From Pseudomonas sp. R84 (lineage in GTDB: Bacteria > Pseudomonadota > Gammaproteobacteria > Pseudomonadales > Pseudomonadaceae): a DNA stretch of 64,000 nucleotides. The notes beneath the pieces were generated by a model. That model was not told the DNA's origin and ran no database searches. It saw only the letters and a list, made by a program, of their open reading frames with translations. The position numbers and the translations under genes were made by a program. The stretch covers positions 5,091,001-5,155,000 of the forward strand of contig NZ_CP019426.1 of NCBI RefSeq assembly GCF_009834515.1, read 5' to 3'. Below, piece after piece: positions 1-9,251 of this stretch (positions within the stretch are counted from its first letter, which is position 1; the number at the start of each line of letters is the position of its first letter).

Positions 1-962
1 GGCGCTGGCTCGAACACCTGACCAATGTTTTCTATGCGCTGGTGCTGGTGGTGTGGGAGCCGATCTATGTCGCCTGCGGTTTCAGCCTTTATCTGAACCG
101 CCGCACACAACTGGAAGCGTGGGACATCGAGTTGGTGTTCCGCCGCTTGCGACAGCGCCTGAACAACGGTGTATTGGGATTGCTGCTGGCGGTCTGTCTG
201 CTGCTGCCGCATGTACCTTCGGCGTGGGCAGCCGAGCCTGATGACAGTCCACAGGCACCGCGATTGTTGAATCAGCCGCTCACCAGTCAGGCATCCCGAG
301 ACAGCATCAAGGCGTTACTCGAACAGCCGCCGTTCAAGAACAAGGAATCCGTCACCCGCTATCGCTTTGGTGAAGACCCCGCAGCAGCCGCCAAAGCGCA
401 GCAGCCCGGCGAAGCTCCGCAGTGGCTGAAAACCCTTTTGGGCTGGCTCGACGGACAACACTTGAACGTACTGGCGAAGATCATTGAAGTCCTGTTGTGG
501 GGCGCGCTTGTCGCTACGCTCGGCTGGGTGATCTGGCGCTATCGCGAGTTTCTGCAAACCATCGTCAGCCGCCGTCCGAAACTCCCTGCCAAGGCGAAAG
601 GCGCGTTGCCGCAGCAGGCCTTCGGTCTGGATTTGAACCGCGACACCTTGCCTGAAGACATCGCCAGCAGCGCCGAACAACTCTGGCAAAGCCAGCCCCG
701 TGCAGCGCTGGGCTTGCTGTATCGAGGATTGCTCAGCCATCTGCTCCACGATTTCGATCTACCCCTGAAACCCGCCGACACCGAACTTCAGGTGCTGGCG
801 CACATCGAGAAATTACAGCGTCCCGAACTGCTCGCCTTCAGCCGCAGTCTGACCGCACACTGGCAAAACATGGCCTACGGGCATCACGTACCGGCGGCGG
901 TTGTGCAACAAGAGTTGTGCGATGGCTGGCGCGGCTTGTTCGGCCAGGGAGCTGCCCGTTGA
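1..962 (+). CDS. DUF4129 domain membrane protein (5' end outside window)
   Basis: The reading frame is open from the first codon in the window, so the N-terminal part is missing. The visible part starts with a likely membrane segment (ALVLVVWEPIYVACGFSLYL). After the LNRRTQLEAWDIELVFRRL stretch comes a second hydrophobic run (GVLGLLLAVCLLLPHVPSAWA) and then a third near nucleotides 470-540. The C-terminal cytoplasmic part (AALGLLYRGLLSHLLHDFDLPL) has the helical look of the DUF4129 family. Its stop overlaps the start of the DUF4350 gene, and MoxR and DUF58 genes follow, which is the usual company of this family in Pseudomonas. Its role is unknown; it is probably part of a MoxR-linked envelope or metal-insertion/chaperone complex (inference). 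Confidence 0.8.
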   Translation, partial: RWLEHLTNVFYALVLVVWEPIYVACGFSLYLNRRTQLEAWDIELVFRRLRQRLNNGVLGLLLAVCLLLPHVPSAWAAEPDDSPQAPRLLNQPLTSQASRDSIKALLEQPPFKNKESVTRYRFGEDPAAAAKAQQPGEAPQWLKTLLGWLDGQHLNVLAKIIEVLLWGALVATLGWVIWRYREFLQTIVSRRPKLPAKAKGALPQQAFGLDLNRDTLPEDIASSAEQLWQSQPRAALGLLYRGLLSHLLHDFDLPLKPADTELQVLAHIEKLQRPELLAFSRSLTAHWQNMAYGHHVPAAVVQQELCDGWRGLFGQGAAR

Positions 963-2122
963 GTCGCCGCACAATGTGCTGGGTCGCGGCGTTGATCGCC
1001 CTGTTGCTAGGCACGTTGAGCGTTTTCCTCTACGTCAAAGCCAAGCCTTATCAGGAGGAAATCGATCACGGCCCCTCGCCCGCCGCGCAAGCCAATCCTT
1101 ATCTGGCGGCCGAGCTGTTTTTACGTGAGCGCGGTCTCAACGTCAGCCATGCCGAAAGCCTCGCGGTGCTCCCCGATATCGACCCGCGCCGCCACACACT
1201 TCTGCTGTTCAACGACCGCTCACGCATGACCCCGCGTCAGGTCGATCAGGTGTTGAACTGGGCACGCGCCGGCGGGCGACTGGTGTTCGTCGCCGAATCG
1301 CTGTGGGATGAGCAGACGAAACAGAGCAATGACCTTTTGCTCGACCGGGTGCAACTGCATCAATCCCTGAGCAAGGATCTGAAAGACTTACCCGCAGACG
1401 CTGAACCAGAGCGCTTCCCGAAACTGACCAAACTTTATCTGGAAGACGAAGACGCACCGGCCTACGCCGGCTTCGACACCGACTTCCACCTCGAAGACCC
1501 GAAAAATCTGGCGCAAGCCTGGGCCAACAGTGCCAAGGCCACGCACATGATGCAGCTGCCCTACAGCCCGGGCACGATCACCGTGGTCACCGACGCCGAG
1601 TTGTGGAAAAACAAGACCATCAGCCAATACGACAACGCCTGGCTGCTCTGGTACCTGAGCGCCGACACCGACGTCACGTTGATCTACAACACCGAGCACG
1701 ACGGCCTGCTGACCTTGCTCTGGCGCTACTTCCCGCAAGCCATCGTCGCCCTGCTCGCATTGATCGGCCTGTGGCTGTGGCATATCAGTCTGCGTCACGG
1801 TCCGCTTCAGACGCCGGCCCCGAGCGGGCGGCGACAGTTGCAGGAACACCTGCGCGCCAGCGCCGATTTCCTGTTGCGCCACAACGGCCAGCAAGCCCTG
1901 CTGCAAGCCCTGCAACAAGATGTGCTGCGCCGCGCCCGTCGCCGGCACCCTGGCTTTGATCGATTGAACGTTGCCGAACAATGGCTGGCATTGTCGCGCC
2001 TGACCCGGCAACCCACCCGCTCAATCAGCCAGGCCCTGAGCCCGGTGCCGAACCGGCAGCTATCCAGCGCCGAATTCTGCCGCCAGGTCGCCCACCTGCA
2101 AACCCTGAGGAACACGCTATGA
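959..2122 (+). CDS. DUF4350 domain membrane protein
   Basis: A 387-residue protein if started at the TTG whose bases overlap the upstream TGA (TTGA). An ATG five codons later at 974 is the alternative. It has an N-terminal membrane anchor (WVAALIALLLGTLSVFLYV), a soluble DUF4350-like region with AAELFLRERGL and RLVFVAESLW, a second membrane span (AIVALLALIGLWLWHISL) and an Arg-rich cytoplasmic tail. The stop overlaps the moxR start by four bases. The tight overlaps on both sides indicate translational coupling in the DUF4129-DUF4350-MoxR-DUF58 operon. Its molecular function is not known. Confidence 0.75.
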   Translation: MSRRTMCWVAALIALLLGTLSVFLYVKAKPYQEEIDHGPSPAAQANPYLAAELFLRERGLNVSHAESLAVLPDIDPRRHTLLLFNDRSRMTPRQVDQVLNWARAGGRLVFVAESLWDEQTKQSNDLLLDRVQLHQSLSKDLKDLPADAEPERFPKLTKLYLEDEDAPAYAGFDTDFHLEDPKNLAQAWANSAKATHMMQLPYSPGTITVVTDAELWKNKTISQYDNAWLLWYLSADTDVTLIYNTEHDGLLTLLWRYFPQAIVALLALIGLWLWHISLRHGPLQTPAPSGRRQLQEHLRASADFLLRHNGQQALLQALQQDVLRRARRRHPGFDRLNVAEQWLALSRLTRQPTRSISQALSPVPNRQLSSAEFCRQVAHLQTLRNTL

Positions 2123-3120
2123 CTGAACAGATCGAGCCCGGCAGCGCCAGCCACGCCGCCCAGCAACGCCAGCGTGCCAGCCAGTTGGCGCAAGCGGTGC
2201 GCGGAGAATTGCAGAAGGCCCTGATCGGCCAGAATCAGGTGATTGATGATGTGCTGACAGCGCTCATCGCCGGTGGCCACGTGCTGCTCGAAGGCGTGCC
2301 AGGGCTGGGCAAAACCCTGCTGGTGCGGGCACTGGCCCGTTGCTTCGGTGGCGAATTCGCGCGGATTCAATTCACCCCGGACCTGATGCCCAGCGACGTC
2401 ACCGGTCACGCGGTTTACGACCTGCAAACCGAGCAGTTCAAGCTGCGCAAAGGCCCGCTGTTCACCAACCTGTTGCTGGCCGACGAGATCAACCGCGCCC
2501 CGGCGAAAACCCAGGCCGCCCTGCTCGAAGCGATGCAGGAGCGTCAGGTCACGCTCGAAGGTCGCGCCCTGCCGATCGCGCAACCGTTCATGGTTTTGGC
2601 CACACAGAACCCGATCGAACAGGAAGGCACCTATCCCCTGCCGGAAGCCGAGCTCGATCGCTTCATGCTCAAGGTGCGCATGGACTATCCCGATGCCGAA
2701 CAAGAGCTGCACATGGTGCGTCAGGTGTGTCGCTCGACCCGTGCCGACATGCTCGATGTGCAACCGCTGCGCACCGTATTGCAAGCCAAGGATGTGCAAG
2801 CCTTGCAACGCATCGCCAGTGATTTGCCACTGGACGACCAGGTGCTCGATTACGCCGTGCGCCTGGCGCGCAGCACGCGCACCTGGCCAGGCCTGATCCT
2901 TGGCGCCGGGCCACGCGCCTCGATTGCGTTGGTACGCTGTGCCCGTGCACGCGCCTTGCTGCGTGGCGGTGAGTTCGTGATTCCCGACGACATCAAGGGT
3001 TGCGCACTGGCGGTGCTGCGTCATCGGGTGCGCATTGCCCCGGAGCTGGATATCGAAGGCCTGCAGGTCGATCAAGTGCTCCAGCAACTGCTTGAGCAGA
3101 TTCCGGCGCCGCGTCTGTGA
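2119..3120 (+). CDS. MoxR family AAA+ ATPase
   Basis: A 333-residue protein. The start ATG at 2119 overlaps the previous TGA (ATGA), and a much longer open frame upstream is only read-through of the DUF4350 gene. Walker A (GVPGLGKT, about residues 58-65), Walker B with DEINRAP (about 122-128), a sensor-1-type region (VLATQNPIEQEGTYPLPEAELDRF) and an arginine-containing C-terminal lid (GAGPRASI) match the MoxR/RavA branch of AAA+ proteins. MoxR ATPases act as chaperones with VWA/DUF58 partners, and a DUF58 gene follows after a 58-bp gap. That gap holds a REP sequence. Confidence 0.92.
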   Translation: MTEQIEPGSASHAAQQRQRASQLAQAVRGELQKALIGQNQVIDDVLTALIAGGHVLLEGVPGLGKTLLVRALARCFGGEFARIQFTPDLMPSDVTGHAVYDLQTEQFKLRKGPLFTNLLLADEINRAPAKTQAALLEAMQERQVTLEGRALPIAQPFMVLATQNPIEQEGTYPLPEAELDRFMLKVRMDYPDAEQELHMVRQVCRSTRADMLDVQPLRTVLQAKDVQALQRIASDLPLDDQVLDYAVRLARSTRTWPGLILGAGPRASIALVRCARARALLRGGEFVIPDDIKGCALAVLRHRVRIAPELDIEGLQVDQVLQQLLEQIPAPRL

Positions 3121-3135
3121 AATTCGGGATGAGCC

Positions 3136-3166
3136 AAAAAGATCGCAGCCTTCGGCAGCTCCTACA
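3136..3166. repeat. REP sequence inside the moxR-DUF58 operon
   Basis: The 26 bases from 3141 match the GATCGCAGCCTTCGGCAGC-type REP that recurs at 46.1, 58.75 and 60.08 kb in this window. Here it is a single copy between two co-directional genes and ends just before the ribosome binding site of the DUF58 gene. Confidence 0.8.
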
Positions 3167-3178
3167 CGGAGTGAAGGC

Positions 3179-4510
3179 ATGAAGCCGTCGAAACTGCTGT
3201 TGATCTGGCTGGCCTTGTTGCTGGCCATCGGCATTGTGCTGGGCACGTTGCGCGCACTGGAGATCGAGATCCCGGCGAGCCTGATCTCGATCAACTGGGG
3301 TTTGCTGCTGGCACTGTTGGCCCTGGCGATACTGGATGCGCTGCGCCTCAAACGTCTGCCGACGCCACGCGTCACTCGACAGATGCCCGGCAGTCTGGCA
3401 CTCGGCCGTTGGGGTGAAGTGCGTCTGGAAGTCGAACATGACTTGAGCGAGCCGATGCACATTGAACTGTTCGACCACCCGCCAGAAGGGTTGAGCTTCG
3501 AAAACCTGCCGCTGTCGACTGAATTGCAACCGGGCCAGCGCAGCCTGCTCGGTTATCGGCTGCGCCCGCTCAAGCGCGGTCATTTCAGCTTCGAATATTG
3601 CGAAGTCAGCCTGCCTAGCCCTTTGGGATTATGGTCTGGCAGACGCCGGCTCAATGTCAGCGACCAGACCCGCGTTTATCCCGACTTCGCCCGTCTCTAC
3701 GGCGGTGAACTCTTGGCAGTGGACAACTGGCTCAGTCAACTCGGCGTACGCCAACGGCAACGTCGCGGTCAGGGTCTGGAATTCCATCAACTGCGCGAAT
3801 TCCGTGAAGGCGACAGCCTGCGCCAGATCGACTGGAAAGCCACCGCGCGCCAGCGCACACCGATTGCCCGCGAGTATCAGGACGAGCGCGATCAGCAGAT
3901 CATTTTCATGCTCGACTGCGGCCGCCGCATGCGCAGCCAGGATGATGAACTGTCGCACTTCGACCACGCACTCAATGCCTGTCTGCTGCTCAGTTACGTG
4001 GCTCTGCGCCAAGGTGATGCGGTGGGTTTGAGTACATTTGCAGGTGATCAGCCGCGTTATCTGGCGCCGGTCAAAGGAAGCGGGCAACTGAACGTATTGC
4101 TCAACGCCGTTTATGACCTGGGCAGTACCCAGCGCCCCGCCGATTACCAGGCGGCCGTCAATCAACTGCTGGCCAGACAAAAGCGCCGGGCGCTGGTGGT
4201 GCTGGTGACCAATCTACGTGATGAAGACGACGATGAGCTGCTGAATGCGGTCAAACGCCTGAGCGCGCAACACCGGGTGCTGGTGGCGAGCCTGCGCGAA
4301 GAGGCGCTGGATTCGATACGCCAAAGAGCGGTGCAAAACTTGCCCGAAGCGCTAGCTTATTGCGGGACGGTGAATTACCTGAACGTACGGGCAGAACTCC
4401 ATGAGCGCTTGAGTGTTCATGGGGTTCCGGTGGTGGATGTTCGGCCGGCGGAGTTGGGGGCCGAACTGGTGACGCAATATTTGAGCTGGAAGAAGGCTGG
4501 CTGCTATTGA
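3179..4510 (+). CDS. DUF58 domain protein
   Basis: A 443-residue protein. The ATG at 3179 has GGAG seven bases upstream; the open frame continues upstream without a convincing start. Two N-terminal membrane spans (LLLIWLALLLAIGIVLGTL and ISINWGLLLALLALAIL) are followed by a beta-rich region. Near residue 205 comes the DUF58 signature (QLREFREGDSLRQIDWKATA), leading into a VWA-like fold (IIFMLDCGRRM). DUF58 proteins are membrane partners of MoxR ATPases, which agrees with the upstream gene. This is the last gene of the operon; it converges on the Ig-module gene, with a hairpin between them. Confidence 0.88.
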   Translation: MKPSKLLLIWLALLLAIGIVLGTLRALEIEIPASLISINWGLLLALLALAILDALRLKRLPTPRVTRQMPGSLALGRWGEVRLEVEHDLSEPMHIELFDHPPEGLSFENLPLSTELQPGQRSLLGYRLRPLKRGHFSFEYCEVSLPSPLGLWSGRRRLNVSDQTRVYPDFARLYGGELLAVDNWLSQLGVRQRQRRGQGLEFHQLREFREGDSLRQIDWKATARQRTPIAREYQDERDQQIIFMLDCGRRMRSQDDELSHFDHALNACLLLSYVALRQGDAVGLSTFAGDQPRYLAPVKGSGQLNVLLNAVYDLGSTQRPADYQAAVNQLLARQKRRALVVLVTNLRDEDDDELLNAVKRLSAQHRVLVASLREEALDSIRQRAVQNLPEALAYCGTVNYLNVRAELHERLSVHGVPVVDVRPAELGAELVTQYLSWKKAGCY

Positions 4511-4517
4511 TGGAAAA

Positions 4518-4541
4518 ACGCCCTTTTTTTAAAAAGGGCGT
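4518..4541 (-). terminator. Rho-independent terminator between convergent genes
   Basis: The stem ACGCCCTTTTT / AAAAAGGGCGT has almost no loop. Read on the minus strand it is followed by TTTTCC, so it best serves the Ig-module gene that ends at 4563. On the plus strand it may also help stop the DUF58 operon, but the U tract there is only in the stem. Confidence 0.75.
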
Positions 4542-4562
4542 AAATGCCTGTAAGAGAAGGTG

Positions 4563-7500
4563 CTATGGAACAACGCTCCCATCATAAGGATTCTGGATTG
4601 TCAGACCGAGCGACGCGCCGGAGTTAAAAATAACGAACTCCCCCGCTTCATTCGTTTTAACAGGGTAAGGCGTTACCCCCACTCCGCTCACCATAACCAC
4701 AACGTTTGGAGCGGGGTTACTCGAGAACGGAGAGGTCGCGCGAATTCCCCACTCAAACCTTGTCTCACTGTGCCTCGTCATCCACCGCTCAGCAGTTACC
4801 AGGTTATGTCCCAGTGACATAGCGAATGGCAAAGATTCCCAATCGCCGCCGCGTGTGGTTTTAAGCTTCAATGAAATTGTTCCGCTCTCCGTGATACCAC
4901 GACAGATCAGCGTCCAAGACAACCATTCGAGATCAACTTGTTGCTCCTCATCAAGCGCGGGCATTACTTGAACACCAAGACTTTCTCCTTCCCACTCCAA
5001 CTTGACAAAGCCACCCAACAAAGAACTGTCAGGTTTGGCCCGCAGTTTGAAGACGTGTAACGCTCCAAGGCAGGGGTACGAAGTGCCGTGACCAAAAAAT
5101 TTCGGGAAGCTGTCGAACTGTACGTCGAATTCATCAAACAACTTACCGGGCAACAATCGATCAGGTATATCGGGGCTGCACAATTTCAACGTAAATTCGC
5201 CATTCGGCCCGCTAGTGGCAGCAGATACGGACCAATGAACAGGTTTGCCATCCACCGGATATAGGGTTTCCAGTTCAGGATCAAACCTCAACCCCAGCGC
5301 CTCTGCTCCGGTGAAGTCTTCCAGAGCCACACTCGCCCAACCAATCAACCAGCTATGCTTCCTGACCCTTAATTCCAGGTCATAGGCCAAGGCGCGTGAC
5401 AGAACCAACTTTCCATCAACAAGATCCACCTCTTCGTCATTAAGCCAAAGCGTGAACTCCTGCTGCCAGGTATCCGAGTTTGGAATCGCGGTAAACATTA
5501 TCGATTTGACCTCCCATCCGGCATAACCACCTTTGACAGTGGCGAGCAACCACCCCTCCCTGACCGGAGGAAGCCTGAACTTGACTTCGGCTTTGCCGGT
5601 AGCGTCCGTTTTCGTCGAGGCAATCTTGATGCCCGGATACTCATATTCCACCTCGACACCAAGCAACGCTTCACCCGTCTGCGTGGAAACCACAACCACA
5701 TATGCTGAAACTTCCTGTCCCGGATGCCCACTGGGTTCCGCACTTTGCAGTGACTGTATTTCCCGTGGTTGATGCAGGAAATAAGGCAACGCAATTGACT
5801 CTGAATACAGGCTGTCGCCCACTGTGGCCGTCAACTGCACTGCACCAGGTGTCGTCGGTACAAACCGCACGCGCGCCCTACCGTAGCGATTGGTGGTGGT
5901 TGTCACTTCGCCAAGATCCAGGCTGCGCCACGTCACGGGCACCCCGGCCATCGGCCTGCCGCTGATCACCGATACCACTTCGACTTGCTCCGACACCTCA
6001 TCCCCCCAGAGCAATGTCTGGTTGACGCGCTGGCGCTCAGCGATTTTCAGCACGCGTTCACCCGGCCCCAGCGACATTGCAATGATGGGGGACAGGCGGG
6101 CCAGCCGAGTGGACGCAAAGCGCAAGCCAAAACTTCCGTCCGTGGAGCCGTTCGCCTTGAACGCATAGGTCTGTCCAAGCTCTGAAAAAAGTCGGGGATC
6201 ACCCAGCCTTGGTTCCTCAAACTGCAAGCCCAGTGCTGCCGGCCCGGGGCCCGTCATTGCCAACGTCAGATACTTGTCCACCAAGGCACTGTTGCTCGGC
6301 GCGGTGACGTTCAATACATGCTGGAGATTGTGCCGGGGGAAGAACGTTTGCGTACCCACTGGCTGTTCGTCCTGAAGGTCGAAACTCACCATCAGCCCAT
6401 CCCAGGGATCGCTTGCCAGCGCGTTGACCGTCATCGGACGACGCTCTTCAAAGCCGTCAAAGCGACTGAGTACGGTCGCGATCACCAACTGTTCGCCGGC
6501 TTTTTGCGGCTTGAATTCGAAACCGCTCCAGCCATCCACCGTGGTGTGGATTTCTCGCGGTTCGGCATCGATTGTCCAGCTTACGGGCGCTTGATCAACG
6601 GGCTTTTCAGTGTGATGCGAGTAGACCTGCACCCACATCCACGCCGCATCCTGGTTCATGACCGGATCCACCGCCGATTCACGCCACGCCTCAATCCTGA
6701 GTTTGTTGTGGTCCAGCACCATCGGCTTGGCGACCGCTTCGAATTGGAGCTGCGGCAAGACCAGCGCGAGGGCAAATTCGTCCGGCCTCTCGCTCCCTTC
6801 AAAGTCCAGCTTCCAGGTCGCACCGCCGTCGCTCAATGTCTGTGGATAATCCCAGCGCGGATCAACCTTCGCATTCAATGAGTCAGCGGATGCGCCCGTC
6901 CAGATCAACGATGCCTTGAGCCCGACCAAAGGACTCAGCGCATGGGGTAAAACCCTGAAGCGGTGAACAGCCTTGAGACAGGGATACAGACTGCGCTCGT
7001 CCAACGAGGACTGCACCTGATCGAGCATCAGCGCTATTTCCTCCTTCAGGTCCTCGGCGAGCAGGCGTCCTGACAACTCGCGTACGCTCGACAGATTTTC
7101 AAGTCGCAGTTCAAGCTCAAACAAACTGCTGTGACTATCGGTTTTGTCTGAAACAAGCTCCCACTGCACTCCGCTCTCTATCAACGGTTTGGGCACTGTC
7201 AGCTCTGCGGGTTTCAATCCGATACCGGGATCCTTGTCACCCCGCCAGTGCAGGCTTATTTTTTGGTCAAGCCACTCACTGCCGGCAATGGGCACGACCT
7301 TCAGCGTGTGGGTCTTTCCACGCAGACAAAGCACACCAAGTGGATTGCCTTGAACATCGGTGTCGTCGATCCAGATGCTGACCTGGCTTTTCCAAGGGCT
7401 CGTGGCGATGGCCGAGACGCTGAAGTAGTGCTCAATCGATGCCGCATCATCATCATGGGCCCTGAGAACAGCTTTGACAGTCAGTTCGCCAGCGGTCTTT

Positions 7501-9251
7501 GGCGTATACAGCAAACTCGCCCAACCACCGGATCCGGTTACATCGCGTACCGGTTCACCATCCGGAATGCTCCATTCGACCAAGGCGTTGCTGACCGGAT
7601 CACCGTCACCACTGACCGTCTCATGCACGGCCTGCAGCCGTAGCAACACACTTTCGGCTTCGTCCACGACCGGGAACTTGTTGGCTTCGCGCACCTCGCC
7701 CACCCTGACCCGATTACGCGCCAGCGACATCGGTTTGGCGGGTGACGGCAACAACAGTTTCGAACAGACCAGAAACAGCTTGAAGGAACCGTCGCGCTTA
7801 TCTTCACTGCTCAGGGTCCAGACCATATCAGCGCCAGTGCGTTCTACCGGAACCTCAAGCGCAGGCGTGACATCGACACCCAGTTGCTCAGGGCTTTCGC
7901 CAATCCAGCGCAAAGAAAACCCGCTTTCCGACAATGGACTGTCAGACGGTAGCGGCAGGCGCACCCGCAGCTCATGAGAGCTTCCACGATTCGGATAACC
8001 TTGCGCATCCCAGGCCGTCTCTTTACCTTCGACCACGGCGCGCAGATCTTTCCATGGGTCGTGGGCCAATACCGGCACATTGAAATTTTCAGTCCATACT
8101 CCACTGGCGTAATAAAGGCTTTCGACCGACGCTTCGATAACCGCCTCCCCCGCCTCCTTCGGCTCGAAGTCGTAGTAAGCCCAGCCCTGTTCATCGGTAT
8201 TGGACGCAGCTGTCACTCTGCCCCCCGCCAGCGACCAGTTCACCGTGCAGCCCTCGATGGACTGGGAGGTGTAGTAAGAAATAACCTGCACGCCCAGTCG
8301 CACACGTTGTTCAAATTCCAGCACCGGGTAATACGCCGCTTCGAGTTTCTCCCTGAAGACCAAACGGTGATGCCCCAGTGATAGGCAGATCGGAAAGGCT
8401 TCTGCGCGGTACTGGTTCTGCAAGCTCAGCGAAAACTCGTAGGGCAGTGGAACATTGATCATCGGAACATCAATCGACCACGCTGATGTCAAAAGTTGAT
8501 CGACGCCCCAATCGGGCTTCACGACGACCGCCTCCTGCGGATTGCCTGTGCTGATCAAGGCAGCCTTGGTACCTAGCCATGCATTGCCTGGCTCGGGCTC
8601 AAACGACAACTGGTGAGGCATGAGCATCGGCAATTGGTTTTGATCCATTGCCGACGATGCCCCCACACACAGATACACCTTTTGCTCTGACGTCAGGCGT
8701 TCTTGATCCAGTTGCACCGCTTGCAGCTTCAAATCATCCAGTTGCAGTTGGATGTCCAGTTGGGTGATGCAGATTTTTGAGTAACGATCATTCGCGTCAT
8801 TTAGCGGGCTGTGAATCTCGATACGCAGCGTGTCATCACGAGCGAACGCCCCCCCCAGAGGCAAATTGTATGGTTTCAGGTCCAGCGCCAATGGTTGCCC
8901 GGCTTCGCAATGGGTCTGACCTTGTGCGTGACCAAGCGGGCTGTGTGGTTTGAGTTCGACCCGGTGCAATTCCTCCTCACCCTTGCAGATGCGCACCCAG
9001 CCCGATTTTTCGTGTCTCGTTTCGCACATGAAACTCAACGTATAACGCGCGTCTTCACCGGGATTCTGCGGTATCCGCAATTGCTGACTTGCCCGGCCAC
9101 CATTCTTGATCGACAAAAAGGGGGTCAGGAACCCTTGCCACAACTCTGCCTCTTTGGCAGCTGCCCCCGACGTATTCCAATGAGTCAGTCCTTGAAGAAA
9201 CTCACCGTTTCGAATCAGACTTTCGTTGGCGTAAATCCCTGGTTTACTCAT
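4563..9251 (-). CDS. Giant Ig-module (Big_1-like) protein of the Tc locus
   Basis: A 1562-residue protein starting at MSKPGIYANES. Its ATG overlaps the TcA C-terminal gene by eight bases, with an AGGAG-like site upstream, so the two are translationally coupled. A longer in-frame extension upstream lies inside the TcA gene and is rejected. There is no signal peptide. The N-terminus (LIRNGEFLQGLTHW) resembles carbohydrate-binding-type lectin modules. The rest alternates two module types. One is Big_1/invasin-like (for example VDQAPVSWTIDAEPREIH, then GWSGFEFKPQKAGEQ). The other ends in a recurring SLGHN-type motif (SLGHHRLV, SLARNRV, VLDHNKL, SLGPGERV, SLGHNLV), about five copies. The function is not established; I infer an accessory or receptor-binding subunit of the toxin complex. 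Confidence 0.8.
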   Translation of the reverse strand: MSKPGIYANESLIRNGEFLQGLTHWNTSGAAAKEAELWQGFLTPFLSIKNGGRASQQLRIPQNPGEDARYTLSFMCETRHEKSGWVRICKGEEELHRVELKPHSPLGHAQGQTHCEAGQPLALDLKPYNLPLGGAFARDDTLRIEIHSPLNDANDRYSKICITQLDIQLQLDDLKLQAVQLDQERLTSEQKVYLCVGASSAMDQNQLPMLMPHQLSFEPEPGNAWLGTKAALISTGNPQEAVVVKPDWGVDQLLTSAWSIDVPMINVPLPYEFSLSLQNQYRAEAFPICLSLGHHRLVFREKLEAAYYPVLEFEQRVRLGVQVISYYTSQSIEGCTVNWSLAGGRVTAASNTDEQGWAYYDFEPKEAGEAVIEASVESLYYASGVWTENFNVPVLAHDPWKDLRAVVEGKETAWDAQGYPNRGSSHELRVRLPLPSDSPLSESGFSLRWIGESPEQLGVDVTPALEVPVERTGADMVWTLSSEDKRDGSFKLFLVCSKLLLPSPAKPMSLARNRVRVGEVREANKFPVVDEAESVLLRLQAVHETVSGDGDPVSNALVEWSIPDGEPVRDVTGSGGWASLLYTPKTAGELTVKAVLRAHDDDAASIEHYFSVSAIATSPWKSQVSIWIDDTDVQGNPLGVLCLRGKTHTLKVVPIAGSEWLDQKISLHWRGDKDPGIGLKPAELTVPKPLIESGVQWELVSDKTDSHSSLFELELRLENLSSVRELSGRLLAEDLKEEIALMLDQVQSSLDERSLYPCLKAVHRFRVLPHALSPLVGLKASLIWTGASADSLNAKVDPRWDYPQTLSDGGATWKLDFEGSERPDEFALALVLPQLQFEAVAKPMVLDHNKLRIEAWRESAVDPVMNQDAAWMWVQVYSHHTEKPVDQAPVSWTIDAEPREIHTTVDGWSGFEFKPQKAGEQLVIATVLSRFDGFEERRPMTVNALASDPWDGLMVSFDLQDEQPVGTQTFFPRHNLQHVLNVTAPSNSALVDKYLTLAMTGPGPAALGLQFEEPRLGDPRLFSELGQTYAFKANGSTDGSFGLRFASTRLARLSPIIAMSLGPGERVLKIAERQRVNQTLLWGDEVSEQVEVVSVISGRPMAGVPVTWRSLDLGEVTTTTNRYGRARVRFVPTTPGAVQLTATVGDSLYSESIALPYFLHQPREIQSLQSAEPSGHPGQEVSAYVVVVSTQTGEALLGVEVEYEYPGIKIASTKTDATGKAEVKFRLPPVREGWLLATVKGGYAGWEVKSIMFTAIPNSDTWQQEFTLWLNDEEVDLVDGKLVLSRALAYDLELRVRKHSWLIGWASVALEDFTGAEALGLRFDPELETLYPVDGKPVHWSVSAATSGPNGEFTLKLCSPDIPDRLLPGKLFDEFDVQFDSFPKFFGHGTSYPCLGALHVFKLRAKPDSSLLGGFVKLEWEGESLGVQVMPALDEEQQVDLEWLSWTLICRGITESGTISLKLKTTRGGDWESLPFAMSLGHNLVTAERWMTRHSETRFEWGIRATSPFSSNPAPNVVVMVSGVGVTPYPVKTNEAGEFVIFNSGASLGLTIQNPYDGSVVP

